DNA of 64,000 bases from Desulfosporosinus sp. (GCA_003513495.1 DOPM01000020.1:226575-290574); one strand, 5' to 3'; numbered from the stretch's first letter, positions 17,442 through 26,620 are shown. Translations and numbers: made by a program. Notes: generated by a model not told the origin, from the letters alone.

Positions 17442-17494
17442 TTTTCTCCTCCTTTTCGACTATGAAACTTCATCATTTCTTGGAAATTCCTTAC

Positions 17495-18781
17495 TTACTT
17501 CAATGAATTCATTCGTTCCATGGGATGCACAATATCAGTAATTCGAATTCCAAAGGTCTCATTAATAACAACAACTTCACACTTAGCAATCAGCTTACCA
17601 TTGACAATCATATCCACTGATTCCCCTGCCAGACGATCCAACTCTATAACGGAACCAGGTCCCATATCAAGAATTTCCTTAATCGTCTTTTTTGCTCGCC
17701 CCAGTTCGACGCTTATTTGTAAAGGCACATCCAGAATCAAACTAAGATTATCAGGCTGCGTGAGCTGGGGACCTGGTTGAAGGGGGGCAAATTGGGCCGG
17801 TTGAACAGGAGTTTGCATTTTCGGCGGATGATTTGTTTGCCCCATTCCATAGGAAGAATAGTCCGTTGGAGCCGAATAAGACGGTGTCTCAAAGGCTGGC
17901 GCTTCGTAAGCGGGTGCCTCATAGACTGGAGGCGGGGATGGCTGAGGATTTTGAAACATCGCGGGTGAAGGTGCAGGTTGAGCCGGAGCAGCAGGCTTTG
18001 TGGGCGCAGCAGGTTGGGCTGCAGGTACAGCGGTACTGCTACTCATTTCGCCCATTAGCTTTCCAACCATTCCTCTAGCAACGCTAAGGGGAATCACTTG
18101 AACAAGGGTGCTGTCAATGACATCTTCCACAACCATTCGAAAGGAAATCCGAACAAGGGGTTCATCTGGAGCTAAAAAGTCATGAATTATGTCTCTTCCC
18201 GAGGACATGTCATTGAGCACCAAATTAGGAGGCGTAATATCGACCATTGCATTAAACATCGTCGACATAGAGGTAGCCGCCGATCCCATCATTTGGTTCA
18301 TTGCCTCGGAAATCCCACTAATTTGAAGTTCTGAAAGCCCTTCTGAGGGATTTTTTCCATCCCCCCCCATCATTAGGTCCACAATGACTGAACCGTCCCG
18401 TTGAGAAAGAATCAAGAGGTTTGATCCTTCAATTCCTGCTTTGTATTTGACATCACATATCACGGAAGGGATGGGATAATCCTGGCGAATCTGTTCCGAG
18501 GTCGTTAAGTCGACTCTCGGCGTGGTAATATCAACCTTTTTACCTAAGAGCTGAGATAATGTCGTAGCTGCAGTGCCCATTGAAATATTGGCGATTTCTC
18601 CGAGAGTATCTTGTTCCATCTCGTTTAAAAAATCGTAGGCTCCCATAGACATGTCTGCCATTGGGATCTCTGGGGTCTCTGGGGCCTCTGAGAGCATTTC
18701 AGGCGGGGTCTCAAAGTCTGATTCTAGCGTTCCCCGAAGCAACGCGTCAATTTCTTCCTGAGTGAGCGACCCATTACTCAT
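17495..18781 (-). CDS. fliY: Flagellar switch phosphatase FliY (CheC-like plus FliN)
   Basis: 428 residues. The first residues SLTQEEIDALLRG form the CheY-P-binding peptide. Residues about 45-240 are a CheC-like domain with LGEIANISMGTAATTLSQLL and SEAMNQMMGSAATSM. A Pro/Ala/Gln-rich linker of about 90 residues follows, and the C-terminal FliN domain begins VPLQISVELGRAKKTIKEIL. FliY replaces FliN in Firmicutes and dephosphorylates CheY-P at the motor. Its start overlaps the fliM stop by 8 bases. Confidence 0.97.
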   Translation of the reverse strand: MSNGSLTQEEIDALLRGTLESDFETPPEMLSEAPETPEIPMADMSMGAYDFLNEMEQDTLGEIANISMGTAATTLSQLLGKKVDITTPRVDLTTSEQIRQDYPIPSVICDVKYKAGIEGSNLLILSQRDGSVIVDLMMGGDGKNPSEGLSELQISGISEAMNQMMGSAATSMSTMFNAMVDITPPNLVLNDMSSGRDIIHDFLAPDEPLVRISFRMVVEDVIDSTLVQVIPLSVARGMVGKLMGEMSSSTAVPAAQPAAPTKPAAPAQPAPSPAMFQNPQPSPPPVYEAPAYEAPAFETPSYSAPTDYSSYGMGQTNHPPKMQTPVQPAQFAPLQPGPQLTQPDNLSLILDVPLQISVELGRAKKTIKEILDMGPGSVIELDRLAGESVDMIVNGKLIAKCEVVVINETFGIRITDIVHPMERMNSLK

Positions 18782-19772
18782 TTTGTTCCCCTCCTTCCTC
18801 TATAATTTCCGTTATCTGAACGGCGAGATGTTCCCCGTGAAGACCAGGGATAGACTTGAATTTCATGAATTCTCCCACAAAAATTGGCAGTGGGTCCTGT
18901 ACGGATTGGTTCAGTGGAATGACATCTCCCTTAGAAAGCTCTAAAAGGTCTCTAACAAGAATCTCTGAAGTCCCTAAAAAAGCAACCATATCCACTTTGG
19001 CAAATTCGATTTTTTTGCGGATGGCTTTTACCTGTTCTGGAGATGTGACCTTTGCTTCGGTAGAAAAAAGGAAAAAGGTACTTAACTTATCTAAGATCGG
19101 CTCAAGCACGAGATAGGGCATACAGATATTTATCATCCCTACAGCTTCACCAATCTTGACCTCAAGAGTAATAAGTACAATCATTTCGTTAGGAGCTACA
19201 ATTTGCGTAAACTGAGGGTTTGATTCCATGGACAGAAACTGCGGTTTAAGAGCGTAAACCTCAGACCATGCCTCTTCCGAGAGATGAATCATTTGTGTAA
19301 GACGGTTTTCAATAATCGTTCGTTCAATTTCTGTCAAATCTCTGTTCTTTTCCGTCCCTCGCCCTTCCCCTCCTAAAAGCCGATCCACTACGGCGAAGGT
19401 GAGTGAAGGGCTCACTTCCATTAAAATAGTACCCTCCAAGGGACTCAAGGAGTATAGGGCTAGGACAGTGGGGTTGGGCAATGAACGAATAAACTCATCA
19501 TAGGTGATTTGTTCTATAGAAAGAACCGAACTCTCAACAACAGAGTGCAAGTTGCCTGAAAAAAACGTCGTAAGTCCTCTACAAAAATTCTCATGAATAT
19601 TGTGGAGGGAGTGAATCTGATCCTTGGAAAACTTATTCGGACGCTTAAAATCATACACACGAATCCGCTTCTGAGTCTTGGTCGTCTTCATTTCCTCTAC
19701 ATCAACTTGTCCATCGGACAGTGCATTCAGCAGAGCATCAATTTCTGCTTGAGACAAGACGTCTCCCATCAA
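18774..19772 (-). CDS. fliM: Flagellar motor switch protein FliM
   Basis: 332 residues. It opens with VLSQAEIDALLNAL, the CheY-binding peptide, then YDFKRPNKFSKDQIHSLHNI. The middle CheC-like domain and the C-terminal SpoA domain (GDVIPLNQSVQDPLPIFVGE) follow. FliM forms the C-ring wall with FliG and FliY and receives CheY-P. Two ATG codons at the start are equally possible. Upstream, 19773-20018 is repeat DNA before fliL. Confidence 0.97.
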   Translation of the reverse strand: MMGDVLSQAEIDALLNALSDGQVDVEEMKTTKTQKRIRVYDFKRPNKFSKDQIHSLHNIHENFCRGLTTFFSGNLHSVVESSVLSIEQITYDEFIRSLPNPTVLALYSLSPLEGTILMEVSPSLTFAVVDRLLGGEGRGTEKNRDLTEIERTIIENRLTQMIHLSEEAWSEVYALKPQFLSMESNPQFTQIVAPNEMIVLITLEVKIGEAVGMINICMPYLVLEPILDKLSTFFLFSTEAKVTSPEQVKAIRKKIEFAKVDMVAFLGTSEILVRDLLELSKGDVIPLNQSVQDPLPIFVGEFMKFKSIPGLHGEHLAVQITEIIEEGGEQNE

Positions 19773-19781
19773 ACCACCCCC

Positions 19782-19822
19782 TTCTCGATGTTCGTAGTTC
19801 GATATTCGTGGTTCGAACTTTA
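19782..19822 (+). repeat. TTCGTGG heptad-repeat segment before fliM
   Basis: The plus strand reads CTCGATGTTCGTAGTTCGAT and continues ATTCGTGGTTCGAAC, six degenerate heptads in one orientation. No facing partner is seen here; the next 45 bases lead into a second repeat type at 19867-19948. Confidence 0.65.
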
Positions 19823-19866
19823 TCCTCGATATATGTGGTTAAAGCCACATAATCAATGTTGTTTGT

Positions 19867-19948
19867 GTCATTCTGAGCACAGCGAAGAATCTTATTCGCC
19901 CAAGTTATGGCTATACCAAGAAAGATTCTTCACTTCGTTCAGAATGAC
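19867..19948. repeat. 82-bp hairpin repeat (TTCTTCACTTCGTTCAGAAT family)
   Basis: The left arm GTCATTCTGAGCACAGCGAA plus GAATCTT faces the right arm AGATTCTTCACTTCGTTCAG plus AATGAC. The two arms could pair over about 27 bases with two or three mismatches, leaving a loop of about 28. A close relative lies at 28950-29027. Repeats with this core are common in many bacterial genomes (remembered, not searched). Confidence 0.75.
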
Positions 19949-20018
19949 TAAATCCTAGTCACGTGACTACTCAAAATCTAATCTCCAGCTTCCGGCCTCT
20001 GCCCTCTGACTTTTGGGA

Positions 20019-20447
20019 TTACTGGTAAACGAATGAAAGAAATAGGACATCCGTGATTTTGTTCTCGGCCACTTCATTAAGCCGTTCAATTAGTTCTTTT
20101 CTTAACGTTTCCCGTGCGTCTGGGGTTTGAACATCTGCCAGAGATTTATTGGCTAAGACTGAATTAACTCGATCTTTTAAGAACGCGTCCTCCTCTTTCA
20201 AATGTTCCCCGGCTTTGGCATCCGTCACTTGCACTGTAATAGCCGTCTTAAGAAAAGCTCCTCCCTGTAAATTGACAGTGAACTCACCAATGGGCAGTAA
20301 GGGGCCAGTTTTTTTAGCTGCAGTCTCTTTTGTACTATCTACCGGGGTATTAAAAAATACTTTTTGAGCTCCAATTGTTCCCCCAACTCCTAAAGCAACT
20401 CCCAAGAACAAGGCAAGGATTACAAAAATTAGAGTTTTACGATTCAT
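20019..20447 (-). CDS. fliL: Flagellar basal body-associated protein FliL
   Basis: 142 residues from the ATG at 20447, four bases after the flbD stop. An N-terminal transmembrane helix (TLIFVILALFLGVALGVGG) is followed by the periplasmic-side domain with LPIGEFTVNLQGG, KTAITVQVTD, and a final ITDVLFLSFVYQ, as in FliL. FliL supports the stator under load. It lies between flbD and fliM as in Bacillus. Confidence 0.93.
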   Translation of the reverse strand: MNRKTLIFVILALFLGVALGVGGTIGAQKVFFNTPVDSTKETAAKKTGPLLPIGEFTVNLQGGAFLKTAITVQVTDAKAGEHLKEEDAFLKDRVNSVLANKSLADVQTPDARETLRKELIERLNEVAENKITDVLFLSFVYQ

Positions 20448-20451
20448 AAAT

Positions 20452-20652
20452 CTATTGCTCCTCCACTTTGTAATTCTGGCAACGCCTGCGAAACTCTGCA
20501 ATCCGCTCAATAAGAACCTCGATGGCTTCTGACACAACGTATTTATTTCCACCCGTTAACGTAATAACCGTATCCGGAGTTTCTTCCATTATTTCAATTA
20601 AATCTGGATTTATAGCAAAGGCCTTTCCATTTAAGCGAGTAACGTAAATCAT
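20452..20652 (-). CDS. flbD: Flagellar protein FlbD
   Basis: 66 residues from the ATG at 20652 (MIYVTRLNGKAFAINPDLIE), which has GGAAGG nine bases upstream; an ATG 9 bases earlier is too close to that site. The family pattern VTRLNG, then LIEIMEETPDTVITLTGG and YVVSEAIEVLIERI, is complete. FlbD is a small protein of unclear mechanism found next to flgE or fliL in Firmicutes and spirochaetes. Here fliK-flgD-flgE have gone, leaving flbD directly after fliJ. Confidence 0.93.
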   Translation of the reverse strand: MIYVTRLNGKAFAINPDLIEIMEETPDTVITLTGGNKYVVSEAIEVLIERIAEFRRRCQNYKVEEQ

Positions 20653-20706
20653 AAGCTTCATCCTTCCGTTGATCCTTAGCTTAAGGATCCATTTCCTTAA
20701 GTTAAT

Positions 20707-21165
20707 TTAGACAACTTTGCTGACAGATTTCTTTCCAAGCCAGTGAAGAACTTGACCGGTTTCATCCAATACTTTTTGTTCCTTCTGTAATTCTGCCGCT
20801 TTAAAGGCCGCAGCTTGTTTTTCCTTAAGCCTCTCATACTTTTCGACTTCACGATGTGCTTCTAATAAACACCGACGAGCGTTCTCTAGAACAAGTTCTT
20901 GTTCCCTTTGTTGTGCTTCATATTGAAGCAATTGCTGCCATTGTTTCAATGCAAATACTTGACATACTCCTAGATCGTCTGGTCGGTAACGCCCTGCCTC
21001 TCGTTGACCTTCTTGGGCTTCCTCATAACGAAGCCTTTGAACCTCGCAAGCCTGAACACAATCTTGCCATCGCTGGAGTTCTTGAGCATACACCAATTGA
21101 GCGGTTTCTAAAATTTGTTGAGCTAATTGTAGGCTTGCTTCCAAGCGAAACCTGAATCGGGCCAT
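20707..21165 (-). CDS. fliJ: Flagellar export chaperone/coiled-coil protein FliJ
   Basis: 152 residues from the ATG at 21165, behind AAAGGGGTG; a GTG three codons earlier is less likely. It begins MARFRFRLEASLQLAQQ and is almost entirely helical, with heptads rich in Gln, Glu, Arg and Leu. That is the two-helix coiled coil of FliJ, which fits inside the FliI hexamer and links it to FlhA. It follows fliI, as usual. Confidence 0.9.
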   Translation of the reverse strand: MARFRFRLEASLQLAQQILETAQLVYAQELQRWQDCVQACEVQRLRYEEAQEGQREAGRYRPDDLGVCQVFALKQWQQLLQYEAQQREQELVLENARRCLLEAHREVEKYERLKEKQAAAFKAAELQKEQKVLDETGQVLHWLGKKSVSKVV

Positions 21166-21215
21166 ACTTCTCACCCCTTTACGAGACCAATCTTATGAAA
21201 GTAACCCCAGCGTAT

Positions 21216-21274
21216 GTCGTCCTGAAAAAGGTACGATTGAAGGACCTAGATCCTTCGCTTTCGCTCAGGATGAC
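21216..21274. repeat. Hairpin repeat, divergent copy, between fliI and fliJ
   Basis: GTCGTCCTGA at the left faces TCAGGATGAC at the right, and AAGGACC faces GATCCTT inside. The right half, TCCTTCGCTTTCGCTCAGGA, matches the core of the hairpin family seen at 19867 and 28950. It lies in the 140-base gap between fliI and fliJ. Confidence 0.6.
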
Positions 21275-21305
21275 AGAACGGATCTTTCGCTATCGTGACA
21301 CGGGT

Positions 21306-22607
21306 TTAGCGAAAAATCTCCTGTAATTGTTGAAGCATCTCTTGGGCTGTAACATATTCATCGACTCTTTGCCGAGAAAAAGCTTGAATGCGGTCCATAT
21401 GGGCGATTGCCCCATCGATCTTAGGATTACTCCCAGGAGTATAGGCCCCAATATCAATCAAATCCTTTGCATCCCGATAAATAGCAATATATTCACGCAC
21501 CCTGCCCGCTAATTCCTTGTGTTCCGGACTGACCACATCATTCATAACCCGACTGACGGATTGTAAAATATCAATGGCCGGAAACTGGTTTTGCATAGCC
21601 AACTCCCTAGTTAAAACAATGTGCCCATCGAGAATTCCGCGAACTGAATCCGCTATTGGCTCATTATGGTCATCCCCATCGACAAGGACTGTATAGATTC
21701 CAGTAATACTCCCGATTTCTGCCATTCCTGAGCGTTCCAATAGTTTAGGCAAAAGAGCAAATACAGAAGGAGGATATCCACGAGTTGCCGGAGGTTCACC
21801 TACGGTGAGGCCCACTTCCCGTTGGGCCATGGCAAAACGGGTTACTGAATCCATCATAAGCAATACATTCTCTCCTTGGTCCCGGAAATACTCTGCAATG
21901 GCTGTAGCCGTAAATGCTGCCTTTAGTCGAACTAGAGCAGGTTGATCCGAGGTTGCGACAATAATGACTGAACGAGCTAAACCCTCTGGACCAAGATCCT
22001 TCTCAATGAAATCCCGTAATTCTCGACCCCGTTCTCCAATCAGGGCGATAACATTGATATCTGCAACTGTATTTCTGGCCATCATACCCAGTAAGGTGCT
22101 CTTGCCCACTCCAGAGCCAGCAAAAATTCCCATCCGTTGTCCACGACCGATGGTCAGAATCCCATCGATGGTTCGAACTCCGACACTGAGGGTGTCAAGA
22201 ATTCGAGGACGTAATAAGGCGCTGGGTGGTTTGTTCTGTAAGGGGTAGGCTGTTTCTGTCTGAAGCGGCCGCCCATCCAAGGGGTGTCCCAGGCCATCCA
22301 GAATCCGGCCGAGAAGTCCTGGGCCTACTGGTACCGTCAGCTTTTGTCGCTGAGAAAGCACACGGTCTCCCGGGGCAATCCCTTCCAGTTCCCCTAAAGG
22401 CATCAGCAAGGTGGTTGAATCTCGAAAACCCACCACTTCAGCCGGAAGTTCTCGTCCCTCTCGGGTGATGATATGACAATACTCACCCACACTGGCTCGC
22501 GGGCCAGCTGACTCCACCATCAGGCCCACGATCTTTGAGACCCTGCCTTGAGACGAGATCGGTTCCGTCTGTTCCACAGTCTGCGCTAATCGATTCCACG
22601 CCCCCAT
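21306..22607 (-). CDS. fliI: Flagellum-specific ATPase FliI
   Basis: 433 residues. The Walker A is GIFAGSGVGKSTLLGMMARN, and NVLLMMDSVTRFAMAQREVG and the LTVGEPPATRGYPPSVF loop are diagnostic of FliI/type III ATPases. It powers unfolding and delivery of export substrates with FliH and FliJ. The ATG at 22607 has GAGAGGAG upstream. The N-terminal beta-barrel start GRVSKIVGLMVES must be included, so the gene truly overlaps the 3' end of fliH by 125 bases in another frame. Confidence 0.96.
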   Translation of the reverse strand: MGAWNRLAQTVEQTEPISSQGRVSKIVGLMVESAGPRASVGEYCHIITREGRELPAEVVGFRDSTTLLMPLGELEGIAPGDRVLSQRQKLTVPVGPGLLGRILDGLGHPLDGRPLQTETAYPLQNKPPSALLRPRILDTLSVGVRTIDGILTIGRGQRMGIFAGSGVGKSTLLGMMARNTVADINVIALIGERGRELRDFIEKDLGPEGLARSVIIVATSDQPALVRLKAAFTATAIAEYFRDQGENVLLMMDSVTRFAMAQREVGLTVGEPPATRGYPPSVFALLPKLLERSGMAEIGSITGIYTVLVDGDDHNEPIADSVRGILDGHIVLTRELAMQNQFPAIDILQSVSRVMNDVVSPEHKELAGRVREYIAIYRDAKDLIDIGAYTPGSNPKIDGAIAHMDRIQAFSRQRVDEYVTAQEMLQQLQEIFR

Positions 22608-23442
22608 GTTCGAGCTCCTCTCGTAAGCTATGTTCTAGTTTATCTAATTGGGCTTCAAGCCTTCCGTCAAAAACCCCTTCTTCACACTCTAGGAAACAGT
22701 CTCCAGGCTTTAAGGATTCATTGATAACCCAAGGACAGGGCAGCTTCCCCTCCAGCCACTGGATATCATCCGGAGCCACATGAAGCCGCCAACCCTCCCT
22801 TTCCAGGGGTAAGAGGGTTAAAGCCTGGATGATGGCTGCCAATCTCTGAGGTTCAATTGAAAGGGTTGAACGCACAATACGTTCAGCTATTTTTATGGCT
22901 AAATGAAGTAAATCCTTATCCACCTTGGCGTATTCCTCTTGAACCGCTCTCTGGGCTAATAGAAAGAGATAATTAGCCTCCTCGGTCAGGCGTTTCCCCT
23001 CAGCCTCACCGGCTTGCCTTCCTTCACGAAAACCCTCAGCCTGGGCCGCGGGATAAATCTCAGCCTTTGCACGCTCCTTGACTTCTTGACGTATATTCTC
23101 TAAATCCGTCTGGGCTTGGGCAAGGATTTTCTGAGCATCAGCTTCTGCTTGAGCAAGAAGTTTCTTAGCCTTAGCTTCAGCTTCCGCCAAAATCTTTCCT
23201 GCTTGATCTTTGGCTTGTCCAAGAATCTTTCCTGCTTCATCCTTGCTTGCTGCATCCCGAGGAGTATCCCCATCCGAGAGTTCAGACTCCGGGGCAGAGG
23301 TCTGCTGACGTTCTTCTCCCACACTAAGAACCGTCAAACACTTGCCCAACTGCTGAAATCCTTCCAGGAATTCCACCATGCGCGGGGTTGATACCTCCAC
23401 ATCGTAACTTTTAACAACTCGTCCGTTAATAGATAATCTCAT
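22483..23442 (-). CDS. fliH: Flagellar export ATPase regulator FliH, with C-terminal extension
   Basis: 319 residues from the ATG at 23442, behind AGGAGGCGCCG; it overlaps the end of fliG by 17 bases. The middle is a long Ala/Glu/Lys coiled coil (AEAKAKKLLAQAEADAQKIL), and the C-terminal domain carries LHLAIKIAERIVRSTLSIEP, the FliH signature. FliH restrains FliI and ties it to the C ring. The last 40 or so residues after LREELEHGG are translated across the start of fliI. They contain Gly, Asp, Ser and Cys-rich, low-similarity sequence, probably an added tail. Confidence 0.92.
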   Translation of the reverse strand: MRLSINGRVVKSYDVEVSTPRMVEFLEGFQQLGKCLTVLSVGEERQQTSAPESELSDGDTPRDAASKDEAGKILGQAKDQAGKILAEAEAKAKKLLAQAEADAQKILAQAQTDLENIRQEVKERAKAEIYPAAQAEGFREGRQAGEAEGKRLTEEANYLFLLAQRAVQEEYAKVDKDLLHLAIKIAERIVRSTLSIEPQRLAAIIQALTLLPLEREGWRLHVAPDDIQWLEGKLPCPWVINESLKPGDCFLECEEGVFDGRLEAQLDKLEHSLREELEHGGVESISADCGTDGTDLVSRQGLKDRGPDGGVSWPASQCG

Positions 23443-24430
23443 CGGCGCCTCCTCTAGAGATGACAATTGCGCCACTCTCCTCGATTTTGCGAATGACTTT
23501 TACAATGCGCTGCTGAGCGTCTTCTACATCCCGTAACCGTACAGGCCCCATAAATTCCATATCGTCCTTGAGCATCTGACTAGCCCGGGAGGACATATTG
23601 GATAAGATCTTTTGAGCCACTTCTGGATTGGACCCTTTAAGAGCCAGACCTAAGTCTTTGGTTTCCACTTCACGCAAGACTAACTGAATACCGCGGTCGT
23701 CCAGCATAACAATATCTTCGAAGACAAACATCTGTCGCTTAATTTGTTCGGCTAAATCAGGATCATCGATCTCCAGAGAATCCATAACGACTTTAACCGT
23801 TCCCGGATCTGTTCTGTTAAGGACATCCACGATACTCTGGATCCCCCCTGAAGCTGTATAGTCTGTCGGTGCTAAACTAGAAATCTTACGTTCTAAAACC
23901 TTCTCAATCTCTTTGAGCACTTCCGGACTCGTACGGCCCATGGTTGCGATTCGCTTCGCCACATCAGCCTGTCGGTCTGGGTTAAGGCTGGCGAGCAAGG
24001 TCGCGGCTTTTTCAACGGGCAGATGCGTCATAATCAAAGCAATCGTCTGGGGGTGCTCTCCTTGAATAAAGGAAAAAAGCTGTTTAGGATCTGTCCTTCG
24101 CACGAGATCAAACGGCCGCATCTTTAAAGAAGTCGATAAACGACTAATAATCTCAAAGGCTCTAGTTTCTCCCAAAGCACGTTCTAAGACTTCTCGTGCA
24201 TACTCGATTCCCCCCTGGGAGATATAGTCATTCGCCATGCACATTTGATGGAATTCTTCCACAACATGATCCCGCTGTTCTGGCGATATTCGACCGACAT
24301 TAGCCATTTCCAGGGTCAATTGTTCTATTTCAGCATCCCCAAGGTGTTTAACTACATTAGCGGAATTTTCCGGACCCAAAGCGATCATCAGAATCGCCGC
24401 TTTTTGGATTCCGGTTAAAGCGTGCGCCAT
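23426..24430 (-). CDS. fliG: Flagellar motor switch protein FliG
   Basis: 334 residues, normal length. It has the N-terminal FliF-binding domain (GIQKAAILMIALGPENSANV), a middle EHPQTIALIMTHL and the C-terminal torque domain (MFVFEDIVMLDDRGIQLVLR) with the charged helix around KDLGLALKGS. FliG transmits stator force to the rotor. It follows fliF without a gap, and fliH overlaps its 3' end. Confidence 0.97.
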   Translation of the reverse strand: MAHALTGIQKAAILMIALGPENSANVVKHLGDAEIEQLTLEMANVGRISPEQRDHVVEEFHQMCMANDYISQGGIEYAREVLERALGETRAFEIISRLSTSLKMRPFDLVRRTDPKQLFSFIQGEHPQTIALIMTHLPVEKAATLLASLNPDRQADVAKRIATMGRTSPEVLKEIEKVLERKISSLAPTDYTASGGIQSIVDVLNRTDPGTVKVVMDSLEIDDPDLAEQIKRQMFVFEDIVMLDDRGIQLVLREVETKDLGLALKGSNPEVAQKILSNMSSRASQMLKDDMEFMGPVRLRDVEDAQQRIVKVIRKIEESGAIVISRGGADEIIY

Positions 24431-26026
24431 CTACCTCTCCTCCGATAGCCATGTTTTCATAAGACGGGCTGCCTCATCCGGGTTATTGCGTGAATAGAGT
24501 TCGACGGCCTCTTTAGTCTTTTGCTTCTCAATCTCATCCGCCGATTTAGCATTTTTCTGGGCTAATTTTAGTTGAGCTTCTTCCTCTGCAATCTGTTGAG
24601 CCATGAGCAGTTCTGCGGTGGCAAGGGTCACAGGCTCCGAATTATTATTTAGATCCAACATTTTCTCAGCACGGGCTTTTTTGGAGCGTTTTCGTAGTAA
24701 CACGAGGCTAAATATTAAACCCAATAATACTGCGGCTCCAATTTCGGCATAGGTAATAAGTTCTTGCCGTTTCTCAGCGTTTTCCATGGCCAAGACTTCT
24801 TTCTGTAAGTCCATCTTATTAAAGGGTATGGCAGCTACCTGGACTTCGTCCCCCCGGTTTGCATCCACTCCAGCAGCAGAAGCTACAATGGTTTTAATTT
24901 GGTCCAGTTGGTCCTGGGTAATGGTATCCGCATCTGCCATAACCGATACCGAAAGCCGTTTAACACCGCCGGGGCTTACGATTTGTTCCTCTTGAGTGGT
25001 ATCCACCTGATAGTTTTTAGTACTGGTAACTTTCGTAGATGTAGAATTCACATTTTGGGTAGTGGGATAGGTCGGTGCCCCATTGGCATCCAATCCCGGT
25101 GTACCTCCAGCCCCCACTGTACCATTTGTATTAGTTTCGTTGGAACTCTGTTCACTCACCACGGCCCCCGGACCATTGGTTTGTTTAACGATGGTTTTCT
25201 GATCGAAGTCCAATACCGCACTGATTCGGACTACGGTTTTACCCGAGCCCAGCACACGATCCAGCATACTCTGAATTGACTTCTGTATATCTTCCTCGAC
25301 GGTTTGTTTAAGCTGATATTGAGTACCTGTCAATCGGTTAGGATCACTGCTCTTTCCGAGAACATCAGATAGAACATTCCCTCCTGTATCTACAATCGTC
25401 ACATTCTCCGGTTGCAGTCCTTCGACTGAGCCTGATAACAAGTTTGCGATAGCACGCACCTGATCTTCACTAAGTTTCGTGCTTGGGACAAGTTTCAGGG
25501 TCACTGCCGCTGTTGCTGCTTTTTGACTATCGACAAAGAGCGAGGGTTCCGGCATTACAATATGCACACGGGCGTCTTCTACCCCATTCAAGGTCTTTAG
25601 TGTGTTTTCTAATTCGTTCTGTAATCCGAGAACATAACGTAGTTTCCGATCAGCATCCGTCTCCCCCAGTCGCATGGTATCCAAATTATCAAAGCTGAAT
25701 TTGCTTTGTTGAGGAAGCCCAGCACTGGCTAGTTGTAAACGAAGATCTGCCGCTGCCTGTTGAGGAACCAAGATGGTTGAGCCATTATCCGCCAGCTTGT
25801 AATCCGCTTTAAGGTCTTTTAGCTTCGTCGTGACCGCCCCGGCATCAACGTCACTCAGCTTTGTAAAAATAGCTACATACTGCGGGCGTCCTGCCCAGGT
25901 AATCAGGTAAATCAACGCTCCAGCAACTAAAAGGGGAGCAAGCACCGTTATTATTTTCTGTGGGCTAGAAAGGTTGTTCCAAAATGTCATAATCGATTGC
26001 TTTATTCCCGCCCAAGAAAAATTCAC
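24431..26026 (-). CDS. fliF: Flagellar MS-ring protein FliF
   Basis: 531 residues from the GTG at 26026 (VNFSWAGIKQSIM), eight bases after AAAGGAGGA; the TTG 18 bases upstream overlaps that site and is rejected. Two membrane segments flank the periplasmic region: VLAPLLVAGALIYLITWAG near the start and EIGAAVLLGLIFSLVLL near the end. The ring motifs VEDARVHIVMPEPSLF and DQVRAIANLLSGSVEGL are clear. The C-terminal tail binds FliG. FliF nucleates the whole basal body. Confidence 0.96.
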   Translation of the reverse strand: MNFSWAGIKQSIMTFWNNLSSPQKIITVLAPLLVAGALIYLITWAGRPQYVAIFTKLSDVDAGAVTTKLKDLKADYKLADNGSTILVPQQAAADLRLQLASAGLPQQSKFSFDNLDTMRLGETDADRKLRYVLGLQNELENTLKTLNGVEDARVHIVMPEPSLFVDSQKAATAAVTLKLVPSTKLSEDQVRAIANLLSGSVEGLQPENVTIVDTGGNVLSDVLGKSSDPNRLTGTQYQLKQTVEEDIQKSIQSMLDRVLGSGKTVVRISAVLDFDQKTIVKQTNGPGAVVSEQSSNETNTNGTVGAGGTPGLDANGAPTYPTTQNVNSTSTKVTSTKNYQVDTTQEEQIVSPGGVKRLSVSVMADADTITQDQLDQIKTIVASAAGVDANRGDEVQVAAIPFNKMDLQKEVLAMENAEKRQELITYAEIGAAVLLGLIFSLVLLRKRSKKARAEKMLDLNNNSEPVTLATAELLMAQQIAEEEAQLKLAQKNAKSADEIEKQKTKEAVELYSRNNPDEAARLMKTWLSEER

Positions 26027-26040
26027 CTTGGCTCCTCCTT

Positions 26041-26290
26041 TCAATTTGTGACACGAAGTTCGATGCTCGAGGTTCGAATGAAGACGTTCGTTTCCGAACG
26101 TTTAAAACATCGAATCTCGCGCCTCGCGCATCGTTCCTCTGACGAAATTATTTTCCATGAATTACAAGACTTAATAACCCCTAAAAAAGAACGTTTAACA
26201 CGTATTTTTATATAACAAGCTCCTCCAGCTCGAATCGTTACGTTTATGAACGTTTCAAGTCGAACTTCGAACTTCGAGCATCGAACCTCG
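26041..26290. repeat. 250-bp heptad-repeat element with inverted ends between fliE and fliF
   Basis: The left end reads GAAGTTCGATGCTCGAGGTT plus CGAATGAAGACGTTCG. The right end reads ACGTTTCAAGTCGAACTTCG plus AACTTCGAGCATCGAACCTC, its approximate inverse. Inner pairs such as CGTTCGTTTC and GAACGTTTC also oppose. Short reading frames cross it on both strands, but they are by-products of the repeat. Confidence 0.75.
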
Positions 26291-26620
26291 CTAAATCTGC
26301 ATACGCATGATCTGATTATAGGCATCGATCACTTTATCACGGGTTGCTACAGTTAAGGTCATGGACAGACTGGCCTTTTCTAAGGCTACCATTACTTCAG
26401 ACAAATCCTGAACCTGACCAGTCGCTAAGGCCAAGGTAGCCGTATCTGCCTTTGATTGCAAAGCATCTACTTCACCCAAGGCATCCTTCAAAAACTTAGA
26501 AAAATCTGCCCCTGCCTTTGATGCGCCCTCTCCGGAACTACCACTCGCCTCAAACCCTGTTGGTGTAATCGAATTGATGATTCCAAGGGGCATTATGGGT
26601 GCAATCGGTTGAATACTCAT
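26291..26620 (-). CDS. fliE: Flagellar hook-basal body protein FliE
   Basis: 109 residues, usual length. The signature lies in the second half: DFSKFLKDALGEVDALQSKA, then VQDLSEVMVALEKASLSMTL and the ending DKVIDAYNQIMRMQI. FliE joins the MS ring to the proximal rod. It follows flgC by six bases. A 250-base repeat element separates it from fliF. Confidence 0.95.
   Translation of the reverse strand: MSIQPIAPIMPLGIINSITPTGFEASGSSGEGASKAGADFSKFLKDALGEVDALQSKADTATLALATGQVQDLSEVMVALEKASLSMTLTVATRDKVIDAYNQIMRMQI

Noticed and set aside
26041..26325. Open frames on both strands between fliE and fliF
   Set aside because: They follow the inverted repeat exactly, have no family features and no ribosome site.
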